This document shows positions 25,017 through 34,664 of a stretch of DNA of 64,000 nt, in pieces. Location of the stretch: NCBI RefSeq assembly GCF_019976975.1, contig NZ_AP024630.1:2108001-2172000 (forward strand), in the 5' to 3' direction. The notes beneath the pieces were generated by a model. The model was not told the origin of the DNA, did no database searches, and was given only the letters and a program-made list of their open reading frames with translations. The first letter of the stretch is position 1. Each line of letters starts with the position of its first letter. The DNA is from Arthrobacter sp. NtRootA1 (GTDB taxonomy: Bacteria > Actinomycetota > Actinomycetes > Actinomycetales > Micrococcaceae). The translations under genes were made by a program, and so were the position numbers.

Positions 25017-26624
25017 ATGCATCAAACTCCAAGCACCGTCGTAGCCCAGTGGACAGGCCCCTACCTGGCAGTCGACGGCCAGCCGTTCCTGATCGTCGGC
25101 GCCGAAGTGCACAACTCCAGTTCAAGCACCCTTGAAGCGATCGCGAGTTCTTTCGGAACCGTTAAACTGCTTGGCGCCAACACGGTACTTGCCCCGGTGG
25201 CCTGGGATCTCTTCGAATCGGAAGAGGGCAAATTCGACTACACCCTCATCGACGCGATGATCGCTACAGCGCACGAATTCGGACTGCGGCTGATTCCGTT
25301 GTGGTTTGGTTCGTGGAAGAACGCCGCCTCCACCTATGCACCGCACTGGGTCAAGAAGGACATAATGCGCTTCCCCCGGGCTGAACTGGCTGACGGACGC
25401 CGCATCGAGCACGTTTCCCCGTTCTCGTTCGAGGCGAAGGCCGCTGACTGCCGGGCCTTTGCCGCGCTTATGCAGCGGCTCTCTGACACCGACCATGACG
25501 GCACCGTCCTGATGGTCCAGGTCGAGAACGAAGTCGGACTTCTCGGAGCATCCCGGGACCACTCGCCAGCAGCGCAATCGGCTTTTGAAGGGCGCGTACC
25601 CGCTGCAGTGATCGAAGCCGTCTCGGCTGATTCCGGCATTCCGGTCCATCAAAACTGGCAAGAAAACGGATCCCGAACCGAAGGCACCTGGAAGGAGGTG
25701 TTCGGTGAAGGAGACCGTGTGGACGAGGCCTTTATGGCAGCTGCATATGCTTCCTACGTTGATGCTGTCGCCTCCTCGGGAGCTCAAAACCACAGAGTTC
25801 CATTGTTCGTAAATGCCTGGCTGGATGCAGACAGCGTCCTGGACGGGCCCGTCGCACTCGCGGGCGGCAAGCGCCCCGGTGAGTACCCGAGCGGCGGACC
25901 GGTCGCCCCGGTTGCCCCGATCTGGGATTCGCTGGCCCCAGCTCTGGATTTTCTCGCCCCTGATACGTACGTAGATGACGCCGAGCCTGTCTTCAGTGCC
26001 TTCTCCGCCAGGAAAGGCCGGCTGTTCATACCCGAATTGCGGGCCGATAGTGTCGGCATCGCACAAATGTTCTCCGCAGTCGGCGGCCACCGTGCACTAG
26101 GGGTATCCCCGTTTGGTGTCGACGACATTAACCCGGACGCGGACAGCAGCGCAGGCCTCAAAGACGCCTATTACCTGCTCTCGGCGGCGGCTGCCATTAT
26201 TCGTACGAACCCTCAAGCCCGAATGCAAGGCTTCATGCTTAACGACGAGACTCCGTCAGCCTCGTTCCAGTTCGGCGAAACAGCGCTTCAAATTAACACC
26301 CAGTCCGACTGGAGCCCGGCTCTGCCCACCTACCCTGCCTACGGGTTGGTCATTGAGGACGGTGACGGGGCTTTCGTCATCGGTCGCGGTTTTTGGGTCA
26401 CGCCCTTTGCCGGCGAAGGAGCCCCAGTTTCCTTCCTTTCGGCAGCCGAGTATCGGCTGGAGGCAGGTGAACTGATAGTCACCCGCCGTCTCAACGGTGA
26501 TGAAACTGCGTCGGGGACCCTGGTTCCTTTCCCTTTCGTGGGCACACCTCCGATGTCGGACAGGGCTATCCCCACCAAACTCCCTGAAGCGGGAATTGTT
26601 AGGTTCAGCCTCTACACCTACTGA
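25017..26624 (+). CDS. GH35-type beta-galactosidase (DUF5597-like)
   Basis: 535-residue TIM-barrel glycosidase of clan GH-A. The N-terminal block FLIVGAEVHNSS, WDLFESEEGKFDY and LRLIPLWFGSWKNA is typical of GH35/GH42-related beta-galactosidases; acid/base Glu is in VQVENEVGL (Glu172) and the nucleophile in LFIPELRAD (Glu340). The C-terminal region after IRTNPQARMQGF forms a beta domain corresponding to DUF5597. I start it at the ATG at 25017, which has GGAAG 7-8 bases ahead; a GTG at 25002 is possible. It follows the GH3 gene by 169 bases. Substrate may be galactosides of plant hemicellulose; unproven. Confidence 0.85.
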   Translation: MHQTPSTVVAQWTGPYLAVDGQPFLIVGAEVHNSSSSTLEAIASSFGTVKLLGANTVLAPVAWDLFESEEGKFDYTLIDAMIATAHEFGLRLIPLWFGSWKNAASTYAPHWVKKDIMRFPRAELADGRRIEHVSPFSFEAKAADCRAFAALMQRLSDTDHDGTVLMVQVENEVGLLGASRDHSPAAQSAFEGRVPAAVIEAVSADSGIPVHQNWQENGSRTEGTWKEVFGEGDRVDEAFMAAAYASYVDAVASSGAQNHRVPLFVNAWLDADSVLDGPVALAGGKRPGEYPSGGPVAPVAPIWDSLAPALDFLAPDTYVDDAEPVFSAFSARKGRLFIPELRADSVGIAQMFSAVGGHRALGVSPFGVDDINPDADSSAGLKDAYYLLSAAAAIIRTNPQARMQGFMLNDETPSASFQFGETALQINTQSDWSPALPTYPAYGLVIEDGDGAFVIGRGFWVTPFAGEGAPVSFLSAAEYRLEAGELIVTRRLNGDETASGTLVPFPFVGTPPMSDRAIPTKLPEAGIVRFSLYTY

Positions 26625-26815
26625 CCTCCCGCCCTACAAGACCGGGGGCCGGGCAAGGGCACGGCCTGCAAGGGGAACGTCGGACAGGCGCGCCCCGAAA
26701 TCGCCGGCGACACGTCCGCCCCCGGTCGCAGGCGGCCCTGGGACACATATCAGAGACCAATGTCCTGATAGGGCATCCAACAACATTAATTCATTTCGAC
26801 AGAAAGGCCAGCGAC

Positions 26816-27604
26816 ATGCAGGTTCACGGCAAAACGTTCGTAGTGACAGGTGGCGGCAACGGCATCGGCCGCCAAGTAGTGCTGGGGCTCCTCCGAAAGG
26901 GAGCAACGGTTGCCGCCGTCGACCTGAACGCCGATGCGCTCGAAGGTACACAGGCCTTGGCAACCGGAACAGGCACACTAAGCACCCACGTGGTAAACGT
27001 GACTGACCGCCAGGCCGTCGCAGCGCTACTCGAAGACGTCACCAGCCTCCACGGCCACGTCGACGGCCTCATCAATGTAGCGGGCATCATTCATCGCTTT
27101 GTGCCTGTGGCTGACTTGTCATTTGAAGACTTTGAGCGTGTGATGAACGTAAATCTCTGGGGCACCGTGAACATGTGCAAGACGTTCCTGCCGGCCTTAC
27201 GGCGTCGTCCCGCAGCGGCCATCCTTAACGTATCCAGCCTCTCAGCCTTGCTCCCATTCGCCGGCCAAACATTCTATGGAGCGACAAAGGCTGCTGTTAA
27301 GCAGTTCAGTGAGGGTCTTTACCAGGAATTGAGCGGCACGGCTGTTGCAGTTACGACTGTTTTCCCGGGAAACATCAGCACTGACATCAGCGGAAATTCA
27401 GGGGTCAAAGCGATCGACCCCAAAGGCAGAAAAGCACCTTCCACCACGCCCGAAGCAACTGCGGCCAAGATCATCCAAGGCCTGGAGAGGGGCAGCTTCC
27501 GAGTGCTGGTCGGCACGGATGCCAAAATACTCGACGCAGCCTCGCGGATGTCATCCCGTATTGCGACCGCGTTCATCGGGCGCCAAATGAAGTCGGTCTT
27601 GTGA
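26816..27604 (+). CDS. Short-chain dehydrogenase/reductase (SDR)
   Basis: 262-residue classical SDR. Cofactor motif VVTGGGNGIGRQ at 9-20, INVAGI at 86-91, catalytic Ser near 140 (LNVSSLSALLPF), Tyr154 and Lys158 in FYGATKAA. A C-terminal segment has SRIATAFIGRQMKSVL. It probably oxidises or reduces a sugar- or polyol-like compound released by the glycosidases ahead of it, from which it is separated by 191 bases. Its N-terminus is strikingly like the 25-codon remnant at 1540. Confidence 0.92.
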   Translation: MQVHGKTFVVTGGGNGIGRQVVLGLLRKGATVAAVDLNADALEGTQALATGTGTLSTHVVNVTDRQAVAALLEDVTSLHGHVDGLINVAGIIHRFVPVADLSFEDFERVMNVNLWGTVNMCKTFLPALRRRPAAAILNVSSLSALLPFAGQTFYGATKAAVKQFSEGLYQELSGTAVAVTTVFPGNISTDISGNSGVKAIDPKGRKAPSTTPEATAAKIIQGLERGSFRVLVGTDAKILDAASRMSSRIATAFIGRQMKSVL

Positions 27605-27631
27605 GGGTGTCGGACGCAGGCTGGCAGCCTG

Positions 27632-27880
27632 TTGACGACTGGACCGTTCTCGCAGGGCCTGGAGGTGGAGGTTTGCGACAATGACCGGCTTGTGGACCAG
27701 GGAACCGTAGATAGAGTCACCGCGGATGGCGCAATTCTCTGGCTTAAGCACTACGGCATCCTGCATCGCAGGGCAACTGAGAAGGTTGACCACCGCTACG
27801 TGAAGGTCATCCCGGTCCCGCAGATCATGGAAGTAACGCTGCGGGACGACCATCCGGTGACCGCCGCTACTGGCAACTGA
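27632..27880 (+). CDS. Small hypothetical protein (about 82 aa)
   Basis: An open frame of about 80 codons 28 bases after the SDR gene. The only start near its beginning is a TTG at 27632; no strong ribosome site is seen, so the start is uncertain. The protein alternates short beta strands (LEVEVCDNDRLVDQGTVDRV, GAILWLKHYGILHRRATEK, YVKVIPVP), suggesting a small SH3-like beta barrel. No motif for catalysis. It may be the last gene of the GH2 operon. Confidence 0.45.
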   Translation: MTTGPFSQGLEVEVCDNDRLVDQGTVDRVTADGAILWLKHYGILHRRATEKVDHRYVKVIPVPQIMEVTLRDDHPVTAATGN

Positions 27881-28727
27881 TTGCGGTCACCGGCTAATGG
27901 ACGCATGAGGGGACTGTTCACCCTGCGAAGGGGTCGGTCGACTCGTGGCGCCGGTCCGGGACTAAGACCATGAAACGCTCGCCTCGACACCGGGCCCCTC
28001 GGCAGTCGTGGCAACCTGGGGGCTGCAGGCGGTCGCTTTCAGGCTGGCCCCTCACTCGGCGGCTAATAACCTTCAGCTTCGGCTTTGTTGAGGAGCGTCT
28101 TCCTCCCCACTTCTCGCCTGCGACGACGCATCCCGAACCTTTCTTCGTCCCGAACGTCACCAAGGCAATAAAACACCGAACGCGATCTGCGTTAGCCGCT
28201 GCTGCCTGCGAGCAGGCATTGGTACTCCATGAGAAATCGAAGCTGCCCACCGCGCGCAGTGCAGCTGCTTCCGCTTTCTCGACAAAGCCAGCGTCCCTCC
28301 CGCTTGGCCACTGGGGATGGACATCGGCGAAGCGTGAAAGCGTCCGGGTCGTTCGTCGCACCGTCCCGCACACGCGTAGGCAGTTCAACGAGATAGCAAC
28401 AGGCTCATCGGCCAAGGCATTTGTCCCTGTGACGGTCGCCAGGATTTTTAGGCAATGCCTTGGGCCCTGGCTTCTTGCTTCCTATGTTGGGATAGCAGCT
28501 CGAGAAGGACTGCGTTCTCAATGGTGATTCTCATATCTCGGCTTACCTTGGCCGGCACAAATCCCTCTTTGATTCGCAGAGATTGGGCCCGAGAGTTTCG
28601 GCTGCAGGGATTGCGCGAAAGAGCGGTCCCTTACCTCGCCGACCTGCGCCAAGGACACCGCAAAGCATCGGATATCGGTGGCATTCAGTGACATCCAGGC
28701 TTGGCCTCATGATCTTTCGTGACGCCG
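27881..28727. other. Stretch of 850 bases without a supportable gene
   Basis: Two long overlapping frames exist (plus 27970-28527 and minus 27918-28415), but neither has a good ribosome site, a recognisable domain or the third-position G/C bias of the neighbouring genes. No repeats or terminator seen before 28728. It separates the end of the GH2 operon from the convergent GH78 gene and may hold decayed sequence. Confidence 0.4.
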
Positions 28728-28771
28728 AAGCTGCCACCGTCGAACCAGTGGTGGTTCGACGGTGGCAGCTT
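28728..28771. terminator. Large perfect hairpin after the GH78 gene
   Basis: A perfect 20-bp stem with a 4-base loop, 8 bases beyond the stop of the minus-strand GH78 gene. There is no clear T-run on either strand, so it may be a transcript-end stabiliser or weak terminator rather than a classical rho-independent one. Confidence 0.6.
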
Positions 28772-28778
28772 TGATGAC

Positions 28779-31313
28779 TCAGCCTGCCAGTGCCGCTTGA
28801 AGATCACCCCTGAGACCTGCTGGGGCTCCCGGCATACTCTCGAGAATGGTGTTCAGAGACTCTGGCCTGCAGTCCAACTCTGTCGTTTCAACGGGGAAGT
28901 GGGGGAGGTGCTTGGTGATTGCCCGAAGCACGGCATCCCAGACCTCCGGATGCTCGGCCACTTTCATCAGCGGTGAATCCAGGGTGAACGACGGGCGCTG
29001 GCCGTACGGCTCAGCAGCCTGGTACTGCCACTTGTGGTTGCCCGAACTTACGTCTTCGACGGCATTTTCCGGATGCAGGGGAAGAATGACTGTTGCTGTC
29101 GAACCTGCAGGTATTTGCGCTTCCACCGTCACTACATCGGATTCGACCTGCCACATGACTTCGGCGCGGCCCCGCGTAGTTTCATGCGCTGTTCTGGCCC
29201 ATGTCAGTCCTCCTCCGGGCTGCGGAGCAACGCGGATGTGTTTCCACCCGGGCGACAGGCGTACCAGGCCACCCACGACGCGGTGCAGCCAACTGGCCAC
29301 GGCACCAAGCGCGTAATGGTTCAGGGAAGTCATCCCGGTCGAGTTCAGAGTACCGTCGGGACGGATCGCGTCCCAGCGTTCCCAGATAGTGGTTGCACCC
29401 ATGGTGACCGGGTAAAGGAATGAGGGGCATTTCTTTTCCAGCAGCAGCCGGTAGGCGGCCGACAGGTGCCCTGTGCTGCTCAAGGCGTCTGTAACGAGGG
29501 GTGTTCCCGCAAAACCGGTGGATATGCGGTACTTGGCCTTCTTGACGATTTCTGCCAGGCGGTTGCCGGCCACCTGCTTTTGGTCTTCGTCGAGGATGCC
29601 AAACATGATGACCAAGGCGTAGGCAGTTGCAGATTCATTGACAACGCGGCCGGACGGTGTGACGTATGCGCGGCGGAATGCGTTGAGGACGCGTTCGTGC
29701 AAGGCACGGAATTCGGCTTCGTCCTGCCGACAGCCAAGTACTGCCGCAGTTTCTGTCATTTCCTTGGTGGTCTTCACAAGGTAGGCCGAAGCTACCAGAT
29801 AACGATCCGTCTTCCCCCCCGCCGCATTGGCGGCAGGTGCGTCTGGATCCAGCCAGTCGCCAAACTGGAAACCCGCAGTCCATAACCCCTGCTCGTCCAG
29901 CAGCGAACCGATCTGGCGGATGAGGCTGGTCATCGATTCGTAGCTGCTGCGTAGGATTTCCGCGTCGCCGTACTCCTGGTACAGCTCCCAGGGCAAGCTC
30001 ACGGCTACGTCGCTCCAAAGGGCTGTGGGCGCAGAAGGTGTGGTCATAACGTCAGGGACGGTCCAAGGAACGTCGCCGGTTGCCTTCTGCTCGACGGCCA
30101 GATCTGCGAGCCAGGACCCCAGTACCCCCCGCACGTCATACAGGTAGGTTGCGGTCGACGAGAAGGCGTTCAGATCACCGGTCCAGCCCATTCGTTCGTC
30201 TCTTTGCGGGCAATCCGTTGGGACGCCAACAAAATTGTCGCGCATCGACCAGACTGTATTCTGGTGAAGTTTCGTAACGAGTTCGTCGGAAGTTTCGAAC
30301 CAGCCGGTGCGTGGCATATCGCTGTGAACAACGACGGCCTGAAGTGCGTCTGCCTCCAGCTCACCGGGCCATCCTTCGACCTCTGCATATCGGAAGCCGT
30401 GGAAGGTGAACTGCGGCTCCCACACTTCCTCGCCTTCACCGCTAAGAGTGTATCGATCGGTCGCCTCAGCAGTACGGTTCGTCTCCCGCTCCAGCTCTCC
30501 GGACGGGGTCAGGATCTCAGCATGGCGGAGCGTGATCACTGTGCCGGCCTCGCCAGAGACTTTGATTCGCACCCATCCTGAGATGTTCTGACCAAAATCA
30601 ACGATTGTTGTCCCGGCGTCGGTGACGCGGAGTTCGACAGGTGCGAGTTCTTCAATGCGCCTGATGGGTGGGAAATCAGCAGCCACCAGGGATGACAGGG
30701 GCCAGTCGACTGGCTCGATCGCCGCCCATTCGACATCCTCGAAGCCGGCTTGTGTCCAGCCCTCGGGTTCCATTCGGGCGTCGTAGGTCTCGCCCGCATA
30801 GATCCCATTTGCACGAACCCCTCCGGATGCCACCCGGAATTTGCCGTCAGTTGCGATGACTTCCGTCCGGTCAGGATACTCAAGTTCCACCTGAGCAAAG
30901 AGCGCCGGCCGGTCCGAGTAGTTGTGGCGCAGGTTGTCCCATGTCAGAGGCCCTACCGCCCAGCCCTCACCGACAACGGCGCCGAACGCGTTGGCGCCGG
31001 GGACAACAAGCGAAGTTACGTCGTAGGTGCTCACGGCCAGACGGTGCCGGTACGACGTCCACCCTGGTGCGAGAACTTCGTCTCCCACCCTTGTGCCGTT
31101 GACGTACGGGACCACGATACCGAGTGCCGTTACACGTAAAGTAGCGCGAATAGGACGTTCTGCAAGGTCGAATTCCCTCCGGAAGTAAGCTGCCGGATCA
31201 TCAGCGTCCGAGGCTTTCGCCGGGCCGACAAAGGTACCGTGCCATCGGCGTATTTTTCCGTCACCTTGTTCGTCGCGGTCGGTGCCGGGAGGTTCCGTAA
31301 CGTTGCTAGTCAT
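28779..31313 (-). CDS. GH78 alpha-L-rhamnosidase
   Basis: 844-residue enzyme with the layout of bacterial GH78 alpha-L-rhamnosidases: N-terminal beta domains (AAYFRREFDLAERPIRATL, VNGTRVGDEVLAPGWTSY, TIVDFGQNISGWVRI) and an (alpha/alpha)6 barrel with the hallmark PTDCPQRDERMGWTGD at about 366-380, which carries the general-acid Glu, and a C-terminal beta domain (GWKHIRVAPQPGGGLTWA). It removes terminal rhamnose from plant glycosides or pectin side chains. The ATG at 31313 has AGGAGAAAGG; the frame extends 27 codons further without a better site. It follows the MFS gene by 117 bases in the same direction, so uptake and hydrolysis are probably co-transcribed. Confidence 0.94.
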   Translation of the reverse strand: MTSNVTEPPGTDRDEQGDGKIRRWHGTFVGPAKASDADDPAAYFRREFDLAERPIRATLRVTALGIVVPYVNGTRVGDEVLAPGWTSYRHRLAVSTYDVTSLVVPGANAFGAVVGEGWAVGPLTWDNLRHNYSDRPALFAQVELEYPDRTEVIATDGKFRVASGGVRANGIYAGETYDARMEPEGWTQAGFEDVEWAAIEPVDWPLSSLVAADFPPIRRIEELAPVELRVTDAGTTIVDFGQNISGWVRIKVSGEAGTVITLRHAEILTPSGELERETNRTAEATDRYTLSGEGEEVWEPQFTFHGFRYAEVEGWPGELEADALQAVVVHSDMPRTGWFETSDELVTKLHQNTVWSMRDNFVGVPTDCPQRDERMGWTGDLNAFSSTATYLYDVRGVLGSWLADLAVEQKATGDVPWTVPDVMTTPSAPTALWSDVAVSLPWELYQEYGDAEILRSSYESMTSLIRQIGSLLDEQGLWTAGFQFGDWLDPDAPAANAAGGKTDRYLVASAYLVKTTKEMTETAAVLGCRQDEAEFRALHERVLNAFRRAYVTPSGRVVNESATAYALVIMFGILDEDQKQVAGNRLAEIVKKAKYRISTGFAGTPLVTDALSSTGHLSAAYRLLLEKKCPSFLYPVTMGATTIWERWDAIRPDGTLNSTGMTSLNHYALGAVASWLHRVVGGLVRLSPGWKHIRVAPQPGGGLTWARTAHETTRGRAEVMWQVESDVVTVEAQIPAGSTATVILPLHPENAVEDVSSGNHKWQYQAAEPYGQRPSFTLDSPLMKVAEHPEVWDAVLRAITKHLPHFPVETTELDCRPESLNTILESMPGAPAGLRGDLQAALAG

Positions 31314-31430
31314 CGAGAGCCTTTCTCCTGCTTCGCTGTGTGTCAGGCGCCCAGTAAGAAACGTTTGTTCTGGGTGCCGGAAATGGTTATTCAAGGAGGC
31401 GCGGACCGATGTCCGCGCCTCGATGGATTG

Positions 31431-32771
31431 TTATCTCGCCCCACGCACCCGGGCAGCAGTGATAGCAGCGCCGAGGCTGAGAAGGCCGCCAACGATGAAC
31501 AGCGCGGTGTAGTTAGCCCCCGTACCGCCGACGGCCAGGACCAGGGGTGCCATGACGGGGCCCACAGTGCTGGCGAGGCTTCCCGAGAGGAAGTAGATGC
31601 CCATCCATTTGCCGTTCTCGTTCCCCTTCGGAACAACGTCTGCTGCGAGTGCCAGGTCTACCGAGTTGAAGGCTCCGATACCTGCTGACAGCACGACACC
31701 GCCAATGATGTAGGTGAGGAAGTCTGGGGAGATGGCAATCGCGATGGAACCAGCGGCGATCATTGCCGAGGACAGGTAGATAAATGGCTTGCGGCGCCGC
31801 AACCGATCAGACAGGTAGCCGCCGCCGAGGGTGAACAGGAGCGTCCCGAGAAGGCTGAGGCCGCCGACCGTTGCCATCTGCTGGCCTGCGGTCTCGGGTG
31901 TGAAGCCCATGCGGTCCAACAGGAAGTAGAACTGGTAGGTCGAGAAGAAGGAGAATCCGATATTGAGTGCGAACTTTCCCACCCAAACCCATGCAAAGTC
32001 CTGGTGCTTTTTAGGGTTGAAGGCGAGGTGACGGAAAATGTCCATCAGCGAACCGATGCGGGCTTCCTTGGGGGCAGGGGCATCGGGCACGGTCACCAGC
32101 CACAGTGCCGCCGCGACGGCAAACACTGCCACGGGCGCCAGAAAAAGGAGCAACAGGTTGCTCGTCAGGAAGCTGCCCGCCAGAGTTGCCACGACTCCGG
32201 CAACTGATGCTGCCACGCCGCTAAGGGAACCCAACCGGCCGCGCTGATAGTCCGGCACGCGTTCGGCGAGGGTAGGATTCAGGGCTGCGCTGATTGAGCC
32301 GGCGCCGAGTTGGGCGATGATCCATCCGATGATAATGACCCAGACGTCTGATGCTAGCGCGATGATGACGGCACTTACGAGTGAGAGCGCCAGACCCCCA
32401 ATGAGGTAGGGCCGGCGACGTCCCCACCGTGTGCGGGTGGCGTCGCTGAGGACACCAAAAATTGGACCTGTCACGAGGCTAATGAAGCCGCCGATGCCAA
32501 TAATGAGACCAAGAGTCGCCTCTTTGGTCCCGGGGTCTATCAGCTGCACTTTGTACGCGAGGCTGAACAATGTAGGCATGAGCAAGACAAGGAAAAACCC
32601 GAAATAGGTCAGCGCGAAAACGGTGGTGAACCACGCCCCGACCTTGGGGATAGCAGGCGCTTCTCCGACTGAATCCCGGGTTTCTGGGCGCTCTGCCAAG
32701 GCCTCGGCGGTGAAGCTCTGGGGTAACGAGCCCGGAACGACGTGGCTGGTGGATTCTGACTGATCTTTCAT
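31431..32771 (-). CDS. MFS transporter (GPH/sugar-type)
   Basis: 446-residue permease with about twelve hydrophobic helices. Loop 2-3 carries FGVLSDATRTRWGRRRPYL, the form of the MFS signature found in glycoside-pentoside-hexuronide and sucrose-type carriers; a related loop GGYLSDRLRRRKPFIYL occurs in the second half. It should import a sugar, glycoside or short oligosaccharide together with protons or sodium. The ATG at 32771 has GGAG at 5 bases; the longer frame would run over the operator at 32839. The GH78 gene follows in the same operon, suggesting a rhamnosylated substrate. Confidence 0.9.
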   Translation of the reverse strand: MKDQSESTSHVVPGSLPQSFTAEALAERPETRDSVGEAPAIPKVGAWFTTVFALTYFGFFLVLLMPTLFSLAYKVQLIDPGTKEATLGLIIGIGGFISLVTGPIFGVLSDATRTRWGRRRPYLIGGLALSLVSAVIIALASDVWVIIIGWIIAQLGAGSISAALNPTLAERVPDYQRGRLGSLSGVAASVAGVVATLAGSFLTSNLLLLFLAPVAVFAVAAALWLVTVPDAPAPKEARIGSLMDIFRHLAFNPKKHQDFAWVWVGKFALNIGFSFFSTYQFYFLLDRMGFTPETAGQQMATVGGLSLLGTLLFTLGGGYLSDRLRRRKPFIYLSSAMIAAGSIAIAISPDFLTYIIGGVVLSAGIGAFNSVDLALAADVVPKGNENGKWMGIYFLSGSLASTVGPVMAPLVLAVGGTGANYTALFIVGGLLSLGAAITAARVRGAR

Positions 32772-32838
32772 GACGGCTCCGTTGACATCCAAATTCGGGG
32801 GCGGCAACTGCCACCACCGGACTATATGAACATTGTAA

Positions 32839-32852
32839 TTGACTCGTGTCAA
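32839..32852. promoter_or_regulatory. LacI-type operator TTGACTCGTGTCAA
   Basis: 14-bp near-palindrome 68 bases upstream of the MFS start codon, within the 309-base gap between MFS and the GH43 gene. The remaining part of this gap (32853-33080) shows no gene. Confidence 0.75.
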
Positions 32853-33080
32853 TAGCGTGCGGGAGGTCCCATGGATAGGGGACACCCCCGGTATGACACG
32901 TGGTATCGGCGGCACCCGTCGGGGGGCGCACCTCAGGACAAAGGCACACACGGAAAAGGCCTAACTCCCGGCGTCACCCTTACTTGGCTTCCCCTTTGGA
33001 CCGCAGGGAGTTGCCCGGTTTGACATCACACCGCGCAGTCCGGTCTGGGGTCGCGGCGCTGGTGTTGTTCTTTGGGTGGG

Positions 33081-34607
33081 CTAAGTTTTGTTGGCTCCGG
33101 ATGCTTGAAGTTCACGTTCACACCCGGGGGTGCCTGCGTTCTCCAAAGTTAGATAGGAAATGCGTTTGGCGACAATCGCGCCCGCTGTCGGCTCGATACC
33201 GAAGGTTCGTCCGGTGAAACCACCTGCTACTTCCGTTGACAGGTAACGACCGTCCAGGGTGGCAAGGATTTGTTCGTCTCCGCCCGCCGTCAGGATGGAA
33301 AGCTCAACAAGGTCCGGTTCGTGGGCTGGATAAAGCGGGTTTTCTCCCGGTTCACGAACCGTAATCCGCAGAGTGACATTGCGGCTGTCCTCTACGGCCA
33401 GGTGGCCCAGAGAGGCGATGGAGGGGCCGATAGCTGCAACGGCTTCGGCGCTCGTTTCATTAACCACGAGTCCGTACCAATGGGCACTATCGATTCTGAG
33501 AAGGAACCGGCAGGAACCGGTACTTACGTCGATGGTCGCTTCTGCAATCCACTCCCTATCGCGCGCCCTGGCCAGAAGCATGCCTTGAGGTTCATCTTCT
33601 TTAGGCGCATCGATCTTAATTCCGGCCGGCGTCTGACTTGAGATGAAGTCCTGGAGATGCACGTTCGGCGAAATCCACCGCTGATCCAATTTCCGGGAGT
33701 CAAAATTGTCAACGAAGGAGTGCGTAGGAGGCGTTGGCGTGAATCTCTCCTCATCAATAACGGGCCACCCGTCGATCCATGCAACGCCCGCCAGGAACGT
33801 TTCGCGACCGTTGACATGGAACATAGGGCTACGGCCCCGCGGCCGGACACCTAGATATACCACCGCCCAGGAACCATCCTCCAACTCCACCAAATCCGAG
33901 TGCCCCGTATTTTGCACAGGGTCACTCGTGCTGCGGTGCGTCAGGATGGGATTGCTTGGTGAGGGCTCAAAAGCACCGTCCAGGGTTCGAGATCGCGCGA
34001 TGGTCGCGACGTGTCCCCGCTCAGTTCCGCCTTCGGCCAGCAGTAAATACCACCATCCATTCAGACGGTAAAGGTGCGGACCCTCAGGATGGGCCAGACC
34101 AGTACCCTGCCACAAAAGTCTGGGTTCGGACAGCATGACTCCGGTTTCTGGGTCAACAGGCACGCTCGCTATGCCCTGGAGGCCTGGAACAGATGACACC
34201 CACGTCAGGTGACAGAGGCCGTCTTCGTCCCAACACAAATCCGGGTCGATGCCGACAGCTCCCTCGACATAGACGGGATCAGACCAGGGGCCCTCAGGGT
34301 CTTCGGCTGACACAAGCAGTTGTCCCCGTCCGTACTCGAGAACGTTCGTGGTTACCAACCAGAACTTGCCGTGATAGCGAAGGGTCGTGGCGTAGACACC
34401 AGTGCTGGGCGGAGCCATACGAACATTAAGCTGACTCTCCCTGCTGAGTGCGTTAGTTATCGGCGTCCAGGTTGTCAGGTCGGCACTGCCGTGAATCGGA
34501 GCTCCTGGCGCAAACTCGAAGCTGGAGTTGGCGATGTAGTACATGCTGTCGCACCGGCATATTGAAGGATCCGGGTAGAAGCCGGCAATTATTGGCGTAC
34601 TGCTCAT
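33081..34607 (-). CDS. GH43 family beta-xylosidase/alpha-L-arabinofuranosidase
   Basis: 508-residue inverting glycosidase. The five-bladed propeller has the general base Asp13 (GFYPDPSI), the pKa-modulating Asp121 (VGIDPDLCWD) and the general acid Glu175 (AHPEGPHLY). A C-terminal jelly-roll domain (FVDNFDSRKLDQRW onward, with ISYLTLENAGTPG at the end) is the usual partner of beta-xylosidases of this family. Start ATG at 34607 with AGGAG at 5-6 bases. It has its own operator at 34651. No signal peptide; it should act on imported xylo- or arabino-oligosaccharides. Confidence 0.93.
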   Translation of the reverse strand: MSSTPIIAGFYPDPSICRCDSMYYIANSSFEFAPGAPIHGSADLTTWTPITNALSRESQLNVRMAPPSTGVYATTLRYHGKFWLVTTNVLEYGRGQLLVSAEDPEGPWSDPVYVEGAVGIDPDLCWDEDGLCHLTWVSSVPGLQGIASVPVDPETGVMLSEPRLLWQGTGLAHPEGPHLYRLNGWWYLLLAEGGTERGHVATIARSRTLDGAFEPSPSNPILTHRSTSDPVQNTGHSDLVELEDGSWAVVYLGVRPRGRSPMFHVNGRETFLAGVAWIDGWPVIDEERFTPTPPTHSFVDNFDSRKLDQRWISPNVHLQDFISSQTPAGIKIDAPKEDEPQGMLLARARDREWIAEATIDVSTGSCRFLLRIDSAHWYGLVVNETSAEAVAAIGPSIASLGHLAVEDSRNVTLRITVREPGENPLYPAHEPDLVELSILTAGGDEQILATLDGRYLSTEVAGGFTGRTFGIEPTAGAIVAKRISYLTLENAGTPGCERELQASGANKT

Positions 34608-34650
34608 GAAGACTCCTGGAAGTGATGGGAATTACATAAAAGCAGCTCTA

Positions 34651-34664
34651 TTGTCGCGTGTCAA
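34651..34664. promoter_or_regulatory. LacI-type operator TTGTCGCGTGTCAA
   Basis: 14-bp near-palindrome of the same family, 44 bases upstream of the GH43 start codon and placed where it would overlap the promoter or early transcript. Confidence 0.75.

Noticed and set aside
27918..28527. Two long opposing frames that could be a gene
   Set aside because: Neither has a ribosome site, domain or consistent third-position bias; I could not decide for either strand and list the region as gene-free.
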